In this document: positions 22,001 to 31,400 of the stretch, one piece after another
Position numbering within the stretch: position 1 is the first letter of the stretch
How the letters are laid out: each line of letters opens with the position of its first letter
Source of the DNA: Maniola hyperantus
Taxonomy: Eukaryota; Arthropoda; Insecta; Lepidoptera; Nymphalidae
NCBI RefSeq assembly: GCF_902806685.2
Contig: NC_048560.1
Span: forward strand, 2,334,492 to 2,398,491
Length of the DNA stretch: 64,000 bases
Direction of reading: 5' to 3'
Position numbers and translations under genes: made by a program
The notes under the pieces: generated by a model
What the model was told of the DNA's origin: nothing
Database searches by the model: none
The model's input: the letters and a program-made list of their open reading frames with translations, nothing else

Positions 22001-24123
22001 AGGGCTACCGCCCATATGTAACAAAGTGGCCATCAGAATTATTAACTAACCCACCCCGGACTTCGTTTGAGGTGGAATTCATAGGAATCCTACTTCAGTG
22101 GGTCTGCGTTGTAGAGAGAAACTATGTACATCAAAAATCTAACTATGTACAAAAAAAAAGTTGCTAGACTTCTTCGCTCTGGGCTGTTTCCGCACTTAAA
22201 CGTTTCCTGTTGTTGTGCGTGTAGAGAGGACTTCCGTCTGTTTGTGATTGCTAGACTTAATAGCAGATTCAGTCGGTTTATCCTTCTAAGTATATTTCCA
22301 GTTTGATGTAAAGAAAAATTCTGAATGTACGTTGCCAGTGCAAAGATTAAGCTATGCGCCCAGCGTGGCAGTGATGGTCGATGGTTCCTCTGCGCTGTGG
22401 ATGGCCGCAGGGCAGCCTCGTGCGTCCTTCTGCCCGCCACTGGCTAATTGCGAAACGTCCATTCTGTGGGTCTGCAACGAGAATGAGGACAACCGCCTAT
22501 TGCATCGACCCTGTGCTGGTGGCCCTCGATGGCAATGCGCCTTGTATGAAGCGGTTAGCGTGTTTCCATTATTCCGGTAAATTATACTGCTTAACTGACA
22601 GGCGGTAAGCTGTGATAGCCACGGCCCGGGTTAGGACGTCCGCCTCTAGTCGGAGCTCGGGGGTTCGATCCCGGGCACGCACCTCTAACTTTTCGGAGTT
22701 ATGTGTGTTTTAAGTAATTAAATATCACTTGCTTTAACGGTAAAGGAAAACATCGTGAGGAAACCTGCATGCCTGAGAGTTCTCCATAATGTTCTCAAAG
22801 GTGTGTGAAGTCTACCAATCCGCACATGGTCAGCGTGGTAGACTATGGCCAAAATCCTTCTCACTTTGAGAGGAGACTCGTGCTCTGTAGTGAGCCGGCG
22901 ATGGGTTGATCATGATGATGATACTGCTTAACTTATCTATTAGCTTGACGACTTGCCTGGCCCAATGGCAGAGTGAACTAGGGTGAGGGAACTCTCGGTT
23001 TGATCCTCGACGATGTCAAATATTAGGCTATGGGAAATCAAAGAAATCTCAAACGACTACGGAAAAAGAACAAAGTTCAGTGCGTGTTCTTTTTGTAAAG
23101 CACGACTCTTCCAGCATACTTATATACGTCCATTTCAGTCAAAGTCAGAGTCATAGTCAAAATTCCCTTTACTAGGCTGCTCGATTGCGGTAGAATGACG
23201 GCTACAATGTCACGATCGCAATCACCTCTGATTGGTTGACGCTCGGTCACCATTGGCTACAATGCATTGTTGCAACAAGAGTAGCACAAATTCAGCCAAT
23301 CACAACAATTGAGATTGCAATAATGATTGATGCAAGTTTTACGAAATCGCCCTACAGGTATTGGACAGTATAACTGAATCAGACAATGATTCAAACACAG
23401 AAGAATCTCAAATGGCTACGGAAAAAGAAGAAAAGCTTCACGATTTAGAAGAAGAACAGAATAAAGAAGCGCCAGAAATTATTCAGTCGCTGGTTGTTGA
23501 GGTATTGTATTGGTGACTATTAGGTTTTTTAGGGCTCCGTACCTCAAAAGGAAAAACGGAACTCTTAAAGGATCACTTTGTTGTCTGTCTGTCTGTCAGT
23601 CAAGAAACCTACAGCGTACTTCCCGTTGATCTAGAATTATGAAATTTGGCAGGTAGGTAGATTTTATAGCAGACATTCGGGGAAAATCTGAAAACCATGA
23701 ATTTGTGGTTATATCACACAAAAAAAATTAAATTGTGTTCATGAACAAATATTGCTATTTTCGACTTTCAAAGTAAGATTGCTATATCAAGTGGGGTATC
23801 ATAAATTGTGAAAGGGCTACAGTGTATATTCTAAAACAGATTTTTATTTATTTTTAGGCATAATAGTTTTTGTTTTATCGTGCAAAATGTCGATAAAATA
23901 CGATTGTAATACAGAACCCTCAGTGCGCGAGTCTGACTCGCACTTGGCCGGTTTTTTTTTATTTAGATGTCTCGGTTGGTCATTTGATTGTCATTGGTTC
24001 CAGGAGAAACCTCTACCCGTAAGAAAAGGCACATTGAAGAGTTTGACGGAGAAGTTTCAGAAACTGATGAGTTCTGCGTCGGGTGCTGGATCTAGTCGGA
24101 AAAATAAAGATTACATTGCATAG
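19003..24123 (+). CDS. CUB and LDL-receptor-A domain protein, likely single-pass
   Basis: Supported exons are 19003-19167, 19562-19837, 20516-20673, 21599 to about 21641 or beyond, 21907-22071, 23358-23501 and 24004-24123 (stop TAG). Exon 1 gives a hydrophobic leader (MLSELTVVFSVVLLVNGNG). Exons 1-3 encode a CUB-type domain (DYECVVEIV, LRFLFKSNSS, FYQVTVTSARL). Exons 3-4 encode an LDLa module with six Cys, including CDGIENC, then acidic DDW/FDE across the exon border. Exon 4 should continue into a membrane span (APIVAVMAVFSSALCV is encoded at 21655-21703), but that lies two frames away from the LDLa frame here. Exons 5-7 encode a charged, probably cytoplasmic tail with an acidic helix (TEKEEKLHDLEEEQN) ending KNKDYIA. 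CUB+LDLa single-pass proteins include receptor auxiliary subunits of the NETO type; that likeness is inference. The exon 4 3' border is unresolved. Confidence 0.75.
19190..19412. mobile_element. Reversed Helitron A fragment plus LINE tail
   Basis: A family A 5' end in reverse (GACCCGTCCAGTAGTTTGAG, then (CAGT)n) is followed by a LINE fragment translating RVTDIAQRVAKLKWQWAGH, known from LINE reverse transcriptase C-termini. Both lie in intron 1 of the CUB-LDLa gene. Confidence 0.65.
20340..20486 (+). mobile_element. Helitron C 3' end next to an exon
   Basis: It ends GCGGGCATCAGCTAG followed by T. The insertion ends 29 bases before the start of the LDLa exon at 20516, so most of the upstream acceptor region is element DNA. 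Confidence 0.7.
20697..21078 (+). repeat. Interspersed repeat (family F)
   Basis: It begins TTTTTAGGGTTCCGTACTCA, contains a (GTCT)n patch and TGAAATTTGGCAGGTAGGTA, and ends near GTGCAAAATGTCG. Non-coding; probably the tail of an old retroelement (inference). Confidence 0.65.
21086..21313. mobile_element. MITE with TIRs GTATAGATAGTTCAATCCA
   Basis: Left end GTATAGATAGTTCAATCCATG is mirrored by TGGATTGAACTATCTATAC at the right, about 228 bp apart. It has no coding capacity and lies in an intron. Confidence 0.7.
21320..21445. repeat. Interspersed repeat fragment shared with 31978-32128
   Basis: CAGCCAGCAGGGAGAA and TTCGTGATGACCACGACC occur in both places. Probably part of an old retroelement. 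Confidence 0.5.
21449..22490 (+). repeat. Tandem segmental duplication around exon 4
   Basis: A segment of about 340 bases (21449-21785) recurs, diverged, at about 22078-22490. Shared landmarks are GGAATCCTACTTCA, AGTTGCTAGACTT, CAGTCGGTTTA, TTTCCAG before TTTGATG, ACGTTGCCAGTGCAAA and GAGAATGAGGACAA. The first copy keeps the exon 4 acceptor and reads FDE; in the second the frame closes at once (TTTGATGTAA), so it is a dead exon. Exon 5 (21907-22071) lies between the copies. Confidence 0.75.
22606..22923 (+). mobile_element. SINE-1
   Basis: Full copy in intron 5 of the CUB-LDLa gene with box B GGTTCGATCCC and a GATGATGAT tail. 22924-23357 holds an unrecognised stretch with repeat-like inverted motifs (CAATCACCTCTGATTGG) and no exon. 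Confidence 0.8.
23525..23957 (+). repeat. Interspersed repeat (family F), full
   Basis: From TTTTTTAGGGCTCCGTACCT to CACTTGGCCGGTTTTTTTTT. It fills most of the intron between the last two exons of the CUB-LDLa gene and ends about 46 bases before the last exon. Confidence 0.7.
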
Positions 24124-24134
24124 ATAATCACTAT

Positions 24135-24600
24135 TCACTACCCATATTATAAATGCGAAAGTGTGTTTGTTTATGGTTTACGAACTGATGCCCGCGACTT
24201 CGTACGCGTGGATTTAGGTATTTAAAATCTCTTTAAAAACTCTTTGATTTTCCGTGATAAAAAGTAGCCTATGTCACTCTGCAGGTCTTAATCTATACCC
24301 TATACAAAAAATCACGCCGATCCGTTGCTCCGTTGCGACGTGATTGAAGGACAAACCAACAAACCAACAAATCAATAAACCAACAAACCAATAAACCAAC
24401 AAACCAACAAACAAACACACTTTCGCATTTATAATATTATGGATACTGATTTATAAGTTTGTTGGTTTGCCCTTCAATCACATCACAACACAGCAACGGA
24501 TCGGCGTGATAGTTAAAGACCAGGAGAGTGACCATAGGCTACTATTTATCCTGGAAAACAAGGAGTTCCCACGGGGTTTTTAAAAAACCCGGCTTTACTT
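24135..24600. mobile_element. Nested Helitron B pieces
   Basis: Plus (24140-24175), minus (24185-24450, ending CACTTTCGCATTTATAATAT) and plus (24455-24590) pieces of family B are stacked, with an AACCAACA patch. It starts 12-20 bases after the CUB-LDLa stop codon. Confidence 0.6.
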
Positions 24601-25110
24601 CGGTTCTTTTTGACTGGTACCGCCAAAGCCGTACCGCCAAGCGATTTAGCGTTTTATTTTTATTTATATTTATTCGGATCAACAAACAGTAGCACGCAGT
24701 GCTTGGATAAAAAACAGTAATAATATAACATAGTATTAATATACGTGCTACCCACTACGTCAACCACATAGTTATTATTATTAATTAATATACTTACATG
24801 TATAAAAATATATAAATGTAGAATAAAATATAAAGTTACATGTATAAAATATAAATAAAGAATATATTAGTACCATACCATTTATCTAAATTCTAATTAT
24901 CCTACAGGCTTAGTGTAATATAGCAATATTATTCCTAAGATAATTCATGACCAGCTTCTTGAAAGAGCGTTCCCAAACCAAAGGGGCATGGGTTTATTAA
25001 AAACTGCCATACCCCTTCTAGGTTAGCCCGCTTCCATCTTAGGCTGCATTGTCACTTACTACCAGGTGAAATTGCAGTCAAGGGGTTGTATCTGAATAAT
25101 AAAAAAACCT
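24595..25110 (+). mobile_element. SINE-3 pieces split by AT-rich DNA
   Basis: The body (GCCAAGCGATTTAGCG, about 24610-24660) and tail (AGGTTAGCCCGCTTCCATCT, 24985-25105) of SINE-3 are separated by about 320 bases of AT-rich sequence, perhaps a later insertion. Full copy: 40270-40615. Confidence 0.55.
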
Positions 25111-25138
25111 AAATCCACGCGAACGAAGTCGCGGGCGG

Positions 25139-25258
25139 GAGTCAATTCAAAATATTATGATGGCCTGTATGACGCCATTTTCAAATATGAAAATACTAGC
25201 TGATTTTCATATTTGAAAATGGCGCCATACAGGCCGTCATAATATTTTGAATTGACTC
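25139..25258. repeat. 120-bp near-perfect palindrome
   Basis: GAGTCAATTCAAAATATTAT at the left is mirrored at the right, with arms of about 56 bases and an 8-base loop (ACTAGCTG). Probably a fold-back MITE. Confidence 0.8.
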
Positions 25259-25549
25259 CGTCTGCGTGTGTGTGTTGGCCCTTATATTAGGAGATTTTTT
25301 TTAAATTCTTATACAAGATAGCCCTTGACTGCAACCTCACCTGATGGTAACCTCTCCTCTGTTGAGCACCCCAAGGTTTTTGGGGGCTAATTTGGCCTTT
25401 TTTTTGTCCCGACCCGGGAACCGAACCCAGAACCTAGGCATCCGCAGTCGAATATGCTAAACACTAGACCAACGAGGCAGAGATTTAAAAAAAATGGAGA
25501 GTTGTAGCACAAAATTTTGTGGTAGTAGGTAAAGAAAGTTTCTCTACGT

Positions 25550-25868
25550 GATCAAATCAGAAATGAGGAGATCCGTGGGAGAACTAGAGTAACCGACATA
25601 GCTCAACGGATTGCGAAGCTGAAGCGGCAATGGGCAGGGCACATAGTTCGTAAAAACGATAGAAGTTGGGGTCTCAAGGTGCTGGAATGGCGACCTCGCA
25701 CCGGAAGACGCAGCGTTGGAAGACCCATACTTGTCGGACGGATGACATCAGACGAGTCGCAGGGAGCCGACTGGATTCAGGCATGGCAAGACCGTGGCGT
25801 GTGGAAGTCCCTACAAGAGACCTATGTCTATGTGGATGTCTATAGGTTGATGATGATGCGGGCGAAAG
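25550..25868 (+). mobile_element. LINE 3' end (endonuclease-reverse transcriptase type)
   Basis: Translation shows IRNEEIRGRTRVTDIAQRI, then VLEWRPRTGRRSVGRP and GSRW-like ADWIQAWQDRGVWKSLQET. This is the C-terminus of a widespread insect LINE (RTE-like by recognition), ending in a TGATGATG tail. It is 5' truncated and cannot be active. Confidence 0.7.
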
Positions 25869-27104
25869 GGCTATACTAACTTCTTTCCGCAGATAGGGTA
25901 TAGAATAGATGATGCTCGCGACTTCATCCGCGTCATGTCCAGCAGTGGACGTCTATCGGTTGTTGATGATGTTGATGACGTAAAACAAGTGTCCAGGTGG
26001 GACCGATGAAATTTGTTTTCGCGAACAATCGATTTGAACTATTCGAACACAATATCAAAGGCTTGTTTATTACGCTCTACGCTGATCACACAAACCGTAT
26101 TACAGACAACAGCTTTATTGATGTTACGGGCCAAGTTCATTGAATGGACAATCTTCAAACTTCCCGGGTATTCATTATTTAATCAAAGCCGCAACGGAAA
26201 TGAAATTGCGTCTTGTTTTGAACTGCGTCCTTGCTCTAGTAGCTAGCCAAAGATACACATTATAAATACTATCCAGATAGGCAAAGCTTATACAATTGTA
26301 TTTTAAAAAAAGATGGCAAATTTGTTCGCTTGTGTGTATAACATTGTAATAGAGATACAGATTCATACAGATTACAGACTACATATAAATTGGCACGGAG
26401 TTTACGAGCTTAGGTACTTCAAAAAATGGCGGCCCGTTACAAGCGTTCCGTCATTAGATTAAACAACACGAAGATCATTTGACACAGTGTCAATTTTAAT
26501 TTCCAGTACGCTCGGTAGGGCACTTAGAATCGACTCAGAAAATATCTGTCACTTGCGGATACCCAGCATGTGCAACTACACCAAAAGACCCTCTAAAACC
26601 ATCTTCGCATGGCCTTTCTGATGAAACCGACTTGGAGCACATCGGTTGGATGGTTTCTAAGTCTATAACTGACATAGGTAGAAATTACTTACCACCAGGT
26701 GAGATTGTAGTCAAGGGCTACTTGTATCTGAATAAATAAAAAAATGTGTTTTATATGTAGGTATGTCATTATAAGGAAGTTGCTTCAAAAACATATTGGC
26801 AATAGCAAGCCCAGCGTATTGATAACAGTATAGAGGTCTGTGGATTGCAGCCAAGATTGCAGCCAACTGCTGACTTTCATAAAAAAAACCCTGGCACTTT
26901 CATCATTACACTCTGTTCGTATTTCGCCTGTAACATAGTTATGTTAGGCTTATTGCAAACAGCTGTGGTTTTCATTTCCATATTGGCGAGCTTAAATGAC
27001 AACATATTCAGTTTATCGGCATTGGTTCAGGAAATTCGGCTGAACTAACAGAATAGGCTTCAAATATAGGTAGGTACAAACAATCCAATAAATCATAATT
27101 ATTG
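25869..27104. other. Repeat mosaic without gene
   Basis: It holds a piece related to 41349-41579 (ACGCTCGGTAGGGC, about 26490-26520), a SINE-3 tail (26683-26740) and a piece related to 41955-42010 (26775-26825). Family F pieces follow at 27105-27235. An open stretch at 26507-26677 was considered and rejected as an exon. Confidence 0.5.
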
Positions 27105-27388
27105 GCTTTTTTTAGAGTTCCGTACCCAAAGGGTTAGTCCTATTAAAATATAATTATGTCACTCTGCTGGCGGTCTTGTCGTAATACGGAACTCACGGTT
27201 CACGATTCTGACTCGCACTTTTCCAGTTTTTTTATTTATTATTATTGGTAACATGTTTTTTACAACTACGGCGCGTGGCGTAGCAAATCTCTATTCTATC
27301 GCTATACGACGAATAAGAAATCCTAAGTAAATGATTTGCAAATGATCCAACTCCTTACAAGCAGAACCAATAAATTCAAGTGAGTAAA

Positions 27389-27472
27389 CTATTCGTTTTC
27401 CAGTTCGTTACACGAGCGTCTCCGTAAACAAGTCGGCTTGTGATTTACTAAAAAGATACCCAGCATCCTATC
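27389..27472 (-). other. Possible last exon of the thioredoxin-domain gene
   Basis: A T-rich tract and AG (TTTCTCGAAG) precede 27 codons in phase 0, matching the phase-0 donor at 28473, then a TAG stop. The peptide (DRMLGIFLVNHKPTCLRRRS) resembles nothing I know. It is a guess to close the gene. Confidence 0.22.
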
Positions 27473-27557
27473 CTTCGAGAAAAAAACAAGGAAAAAGTTT
27501 AATGGGAGTTGTTTATTCCAATATAAGTGCAAATCTTAATGGATAGACAACGGAATA

Positions 27558-27744
27558 TCTCTATATATAAAAATGAATCGCTAAACGTGTTGCTGATCAC
27601 AAATCTCGAGAACAGCTGAATCGATTTCGCTAATTCTTTTTTTTATAATATTCCTTGAAGTACGAGGATAGTTCTTACGGAGACAAAAATTTAAAGAATT
27701 AGAATCGACTGTTAGGCGGTACGAATTTCGCCGGGGTCAGCTAG
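27558..27744 (+). mobile_element. Helitron D
   Basis: It starts TCTCTATATATAAAAATGAA and ends GCCGGGGTCAGCTAG followed by T. Other copies: 33122-33316 and 47910-48104. Confidence 0.7.
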
Positions 27745-27783
27745 TTTAGAATAAAATCCCTATTTAATATCACTACCAGGCCA

Positions 27784-27930
27784 GACAGGACGAGATGGCA
27801 ATCGGGGTTTGTGGCGGAGGGACGCCCTGCACACCCTCACGTCGCCCGCGCTATCCCGCACCGAATTAGCACGGGGGCTGCGCGGGTATGCGGGCCGTCC
27901 CCATCCCGATTGCCATGTCGACCTGTCGCG
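27784..27930. mobile_element. MITE-like GC-rich hairpin
   Basis: GAGATGGCAATCGGGG at the left pairs imperfectly with CCCGATTGCCATGTCG at the right. A related piece is at 31625-31705. Confidence 0.5.
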
Positions 27931-28031
27931 CATTATGCTATTATCTTCTACTATGATCTATCTAATCTTCTTCTTCTTCATCTTCCTCTTCTTCTACGTG
28001 TTCATCAACTGTGACCTGTCAACAAATAATC

Positions 28032-28245
28032 TATCTATAAAAGGAAAAGCTGACTGACTGACCGACTGATCTATCAACGCACAGCTCAAACTAGGACTGA
28101 TCGGGCTGAAACTTGGCATGCTGATAACTATTATGATGTAGGCGTCCGCTAAAAGAAGGACTTTTGAAAATTCAATCCCTAAAGGGGTAAAACAGGGTTT
28201 TGAAATTTGTGTAGTCCAAGCGGACGAAGTCACGGCCATAAGTTG
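28032..28245 (+). mobile_element. Helitron A
   Basis: From TCTATAAAAGGAAAAGCTGA, with GGCATGCTGATAAC, to GTCACGGCCATAAG; the end is worn. A reversed Helitron B fragment follows at 28330-28430. Confidence 0.65.
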
Positions 28246-28473
28246 ACTTTTTATGAAGATTGTTGTTTGATTGACTATTTCCGGCTTGGGCGGTACGGCT
28301 AGGGCGGCTACGGTCGGGCGCACTTGGTCACATGGAATGGCCGTGAAAAGTTAGCAGACAGACAGACAAACGGACAGACAGACAGACACACTTTGCATTT
28401 ATAATATTAGTATGGATATGGATTATAGTAACGGTCATAGAGCTCAAAAAAATAAATGATGTCTCAATTTTAC

Positions 28474-31400
28474 CTCAAGCTCCGGTTCAGGTTCAGCAAA
28501 GACTTCCTATAAAATTAAAATGAATGTTATTAAGTTTGAACCAAATTATTATCTTGGCAAGTTTCAAGCAATAAGACAACGAAATTGGTGTCACTAAGAC
28601 CAGCCATACACGGACAGCTTGAAGGCTCTCTCTCTATAAAACCAATTTAGTATTACATCACTTCCCTTGTCTTGTTGCTTGAAACTTGCAAGCTAAAGAA
28701 TTACAAAGTCTCCAGGTTGTATGAGCGTGAATAGAAAGAGACAGAGAGTGGGAGAAAGAGCGATTTTTGTGCGAGATGATACTTGGACTTCTGGACAATC
28801 TCCTTTAAAAACATGTAAGGCTTAGGATTTCTGGGAGCGTCTGTACCTGGACTTCCTCCTCCTCAACGCTCTCCTCCTCCTCGTACTCATCACCGTAGCC
28901 CACGGGGAACAGCGTGAGGCAGTCGCGCTCGCCAGCATCCCTGTCCAGGCTGATATAGCACGGGTTTAGACCAGCCAGTTGGAGCAATGGGAGACTCCGT
29001 TTTCGGGATACCATGAGGGCCAGTCGGTCCTTGCTGATATAGGAAAATGCTATCATAAAGTAAAAGATAATAAATATGCAGTTAAATACAAAAACTTTTT
29101 TTTATTCCATTACAAAGTAGCCTTGAATTTCAGATTTTTACTTAGCAACATCGCATATAAGGCGTACCCATGACATTTGACAAGATGGCGGCGTTAGTTC
29201 CAATTTTCACCACGCGCCAAAAGAGCCTTGTCGCACTGTAGCTGTCAAACGCCATAATATTAAATATATGAGCTTCTAGGTATCATAATATATTTTTTAA
29301 TTCACGAAACAATTGTTTATAGTGTATCGATATCAACAATTCTTAGCAAAGCTAGCAAACAAACATTTATGGTTGATTTTAATATGACATTGACCGGACC
29401 TCTTGTGGCGCCCTCTGAGATCAGTTTTGCCTGTGGATACCCATTACACCTTGTATAATTTTGAAATTTGGATACCTATTTTGTTTGTTAGATTAAAAGT
29501 ACTCACTGCTTTTTGTATCTCGTCATCTTGTCATACTGTTTTATGGTGAACGCAACATGCTCAGCAAATGTGGGGTCGTCTCCGACAAAAAATCCATACT
29601 GTAAAGATTTTTTTTTATTCATTATAGGCGCACGCTTGACCACGATCACACCTGATGTGAAGTGATGTGGGACGCGTTTGCCTAGAAGGTGCCTATTCAC
29701 TCTTGTTTTAAAGATACCCGGATTATAATTGGCAGGAAACACTGATCTCGGAAGAGTATTCCAGACCCTGGCCATGCGTATATGGAATGATGACGCAATG
29801 ATTGATGACGCAAAGCGTTTCGTATGCGTAGATGGAATGTTGACGACATAGGGGTGGAAACTAGCCCGGCGCCTTGCGGTACGGTGGTAGAAAGGTGAAA
29901 GGTTTATGATAGAAGTAGGCGTTAATTTTGATAATCCACGATACACAAGGAACAATGAGCCTCATCAACATCATCATGATCGACAACCGTTTGCATAAGA
30001 ACAGATTCTCACAAAGACAGATTCTCAAAAGGACAGCATTCCAATTGTGTAAGAATAACGATTTCATCGTTATCGTAATCGTCAATGTCGTAATCATCAT
30101 GTCTCTTGATTTCGAAGATGAAGTTTTACTGTTGTTAGCAGTAGCAGAAGAAGAATCACAAGATTCAAGGTAAGTAATACACATTCTCTTTCACTTTTTG
30201 TCAAAAATAGTTCCATATTGAACGGCACTGCGAGATCAAAAAATCCCGCCGGGCGTCCCGCTTTAGTTTCGCTTCAACTTGAGCGACTACTCGCGTCAAT
30301 TTGAACACGTCCATACAAGTTAGCTAACACAATCGGCGCGAGCGACTTCCGTCCCGCGTCCCGCGCGTTATTCGCCTCAGTTTGAACAGAGCTTTACAGA
30401 TTTGATCTGATTCAGCGGATTATAGCAAATAAAGTTTTCGGTTCATCACTTACGTTAATCACTTCACCGGGGAACTGGTTCATGATCTCCTTCACATCGT
30501 ATCGTTTGTCGACAGAGAACATCACTAGTACGTGCGCCGGTAAATGCTCAGACTCTATTGGAGCTATCCGACTCACCACCTTACAATGAATTACAACACA
30601 GAGAATGTGATAAACTTATTAAAACTTTTCACGATACAGTAGGTATAAGAGTAAACTTAATATCGTAGAATCAGTACCCTTTTTATAAATGCGAAAGTGT
30701 GTTTGTTGGTTTATTGGTTTGTTGGTGTGCTGGTATGTTGGTTTGTTGGTTTGTCCTTCAATCACGTCGCAACCGGTGCAACGGATTGATGTGATTTTTT
30801 GCATGGGTTTAGATAAAGACCTGGAGAGTGACATAGGTAACTTTTTATCCTGGAAAATCAATGAGTTCCCACGGGATTTTTAAAAACCTAATTCCAAGTG
30901 AGAGGCGGACTCGCACACGAAGGGTTCCGTACTATCGTAGAAGAAATAACACTATCAGTATAATTTTTTTTTGATGATGTAACCAGAAATTCACGGTTTT
31001 CGGATTTTTACCTCTATAGTCTATACCTACCTACTTTTGCTATAAGACATTGCGCGGTATCTGCCAAATCTCATGATTCTATCGATTCAAGCCAGCAACA
31101 CTCAATTTCATCTATCCTAACTTCTAACTTTAAACTTCTAATGAAATTGACTACGATTCCTACATCATCATCATCATCATCATCGCCGGCTAACTACTGA
31201 GCACAAGTCTCCTCTCAGAATGAGAAAGGGTTTGGCCATACTCTACCACGCTAACCATGTGCAGATTGGCAGATTTCACACAACTTTGAGAACATTATGG
31301 AGAACTCTCAGGCATGCAGGTTTCCTCGCGATGTTTTCCTTCACCGTTAAAGCAAGTGATATTTAATCCATACTTAATATTATAAATGCGAAAGTGTGTC

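Noticed and set aside
26507..26677. Plus-strand exon with good acceptor (AATTTCCAG) and 57 open codons
   Set aside because: The acceptor and first bases (ATTTCCAGTACGCTCGGTAG) recur in reverse at about 41430-41500, so they belong to an interspersed repeat, and a SINE tail follows at once.
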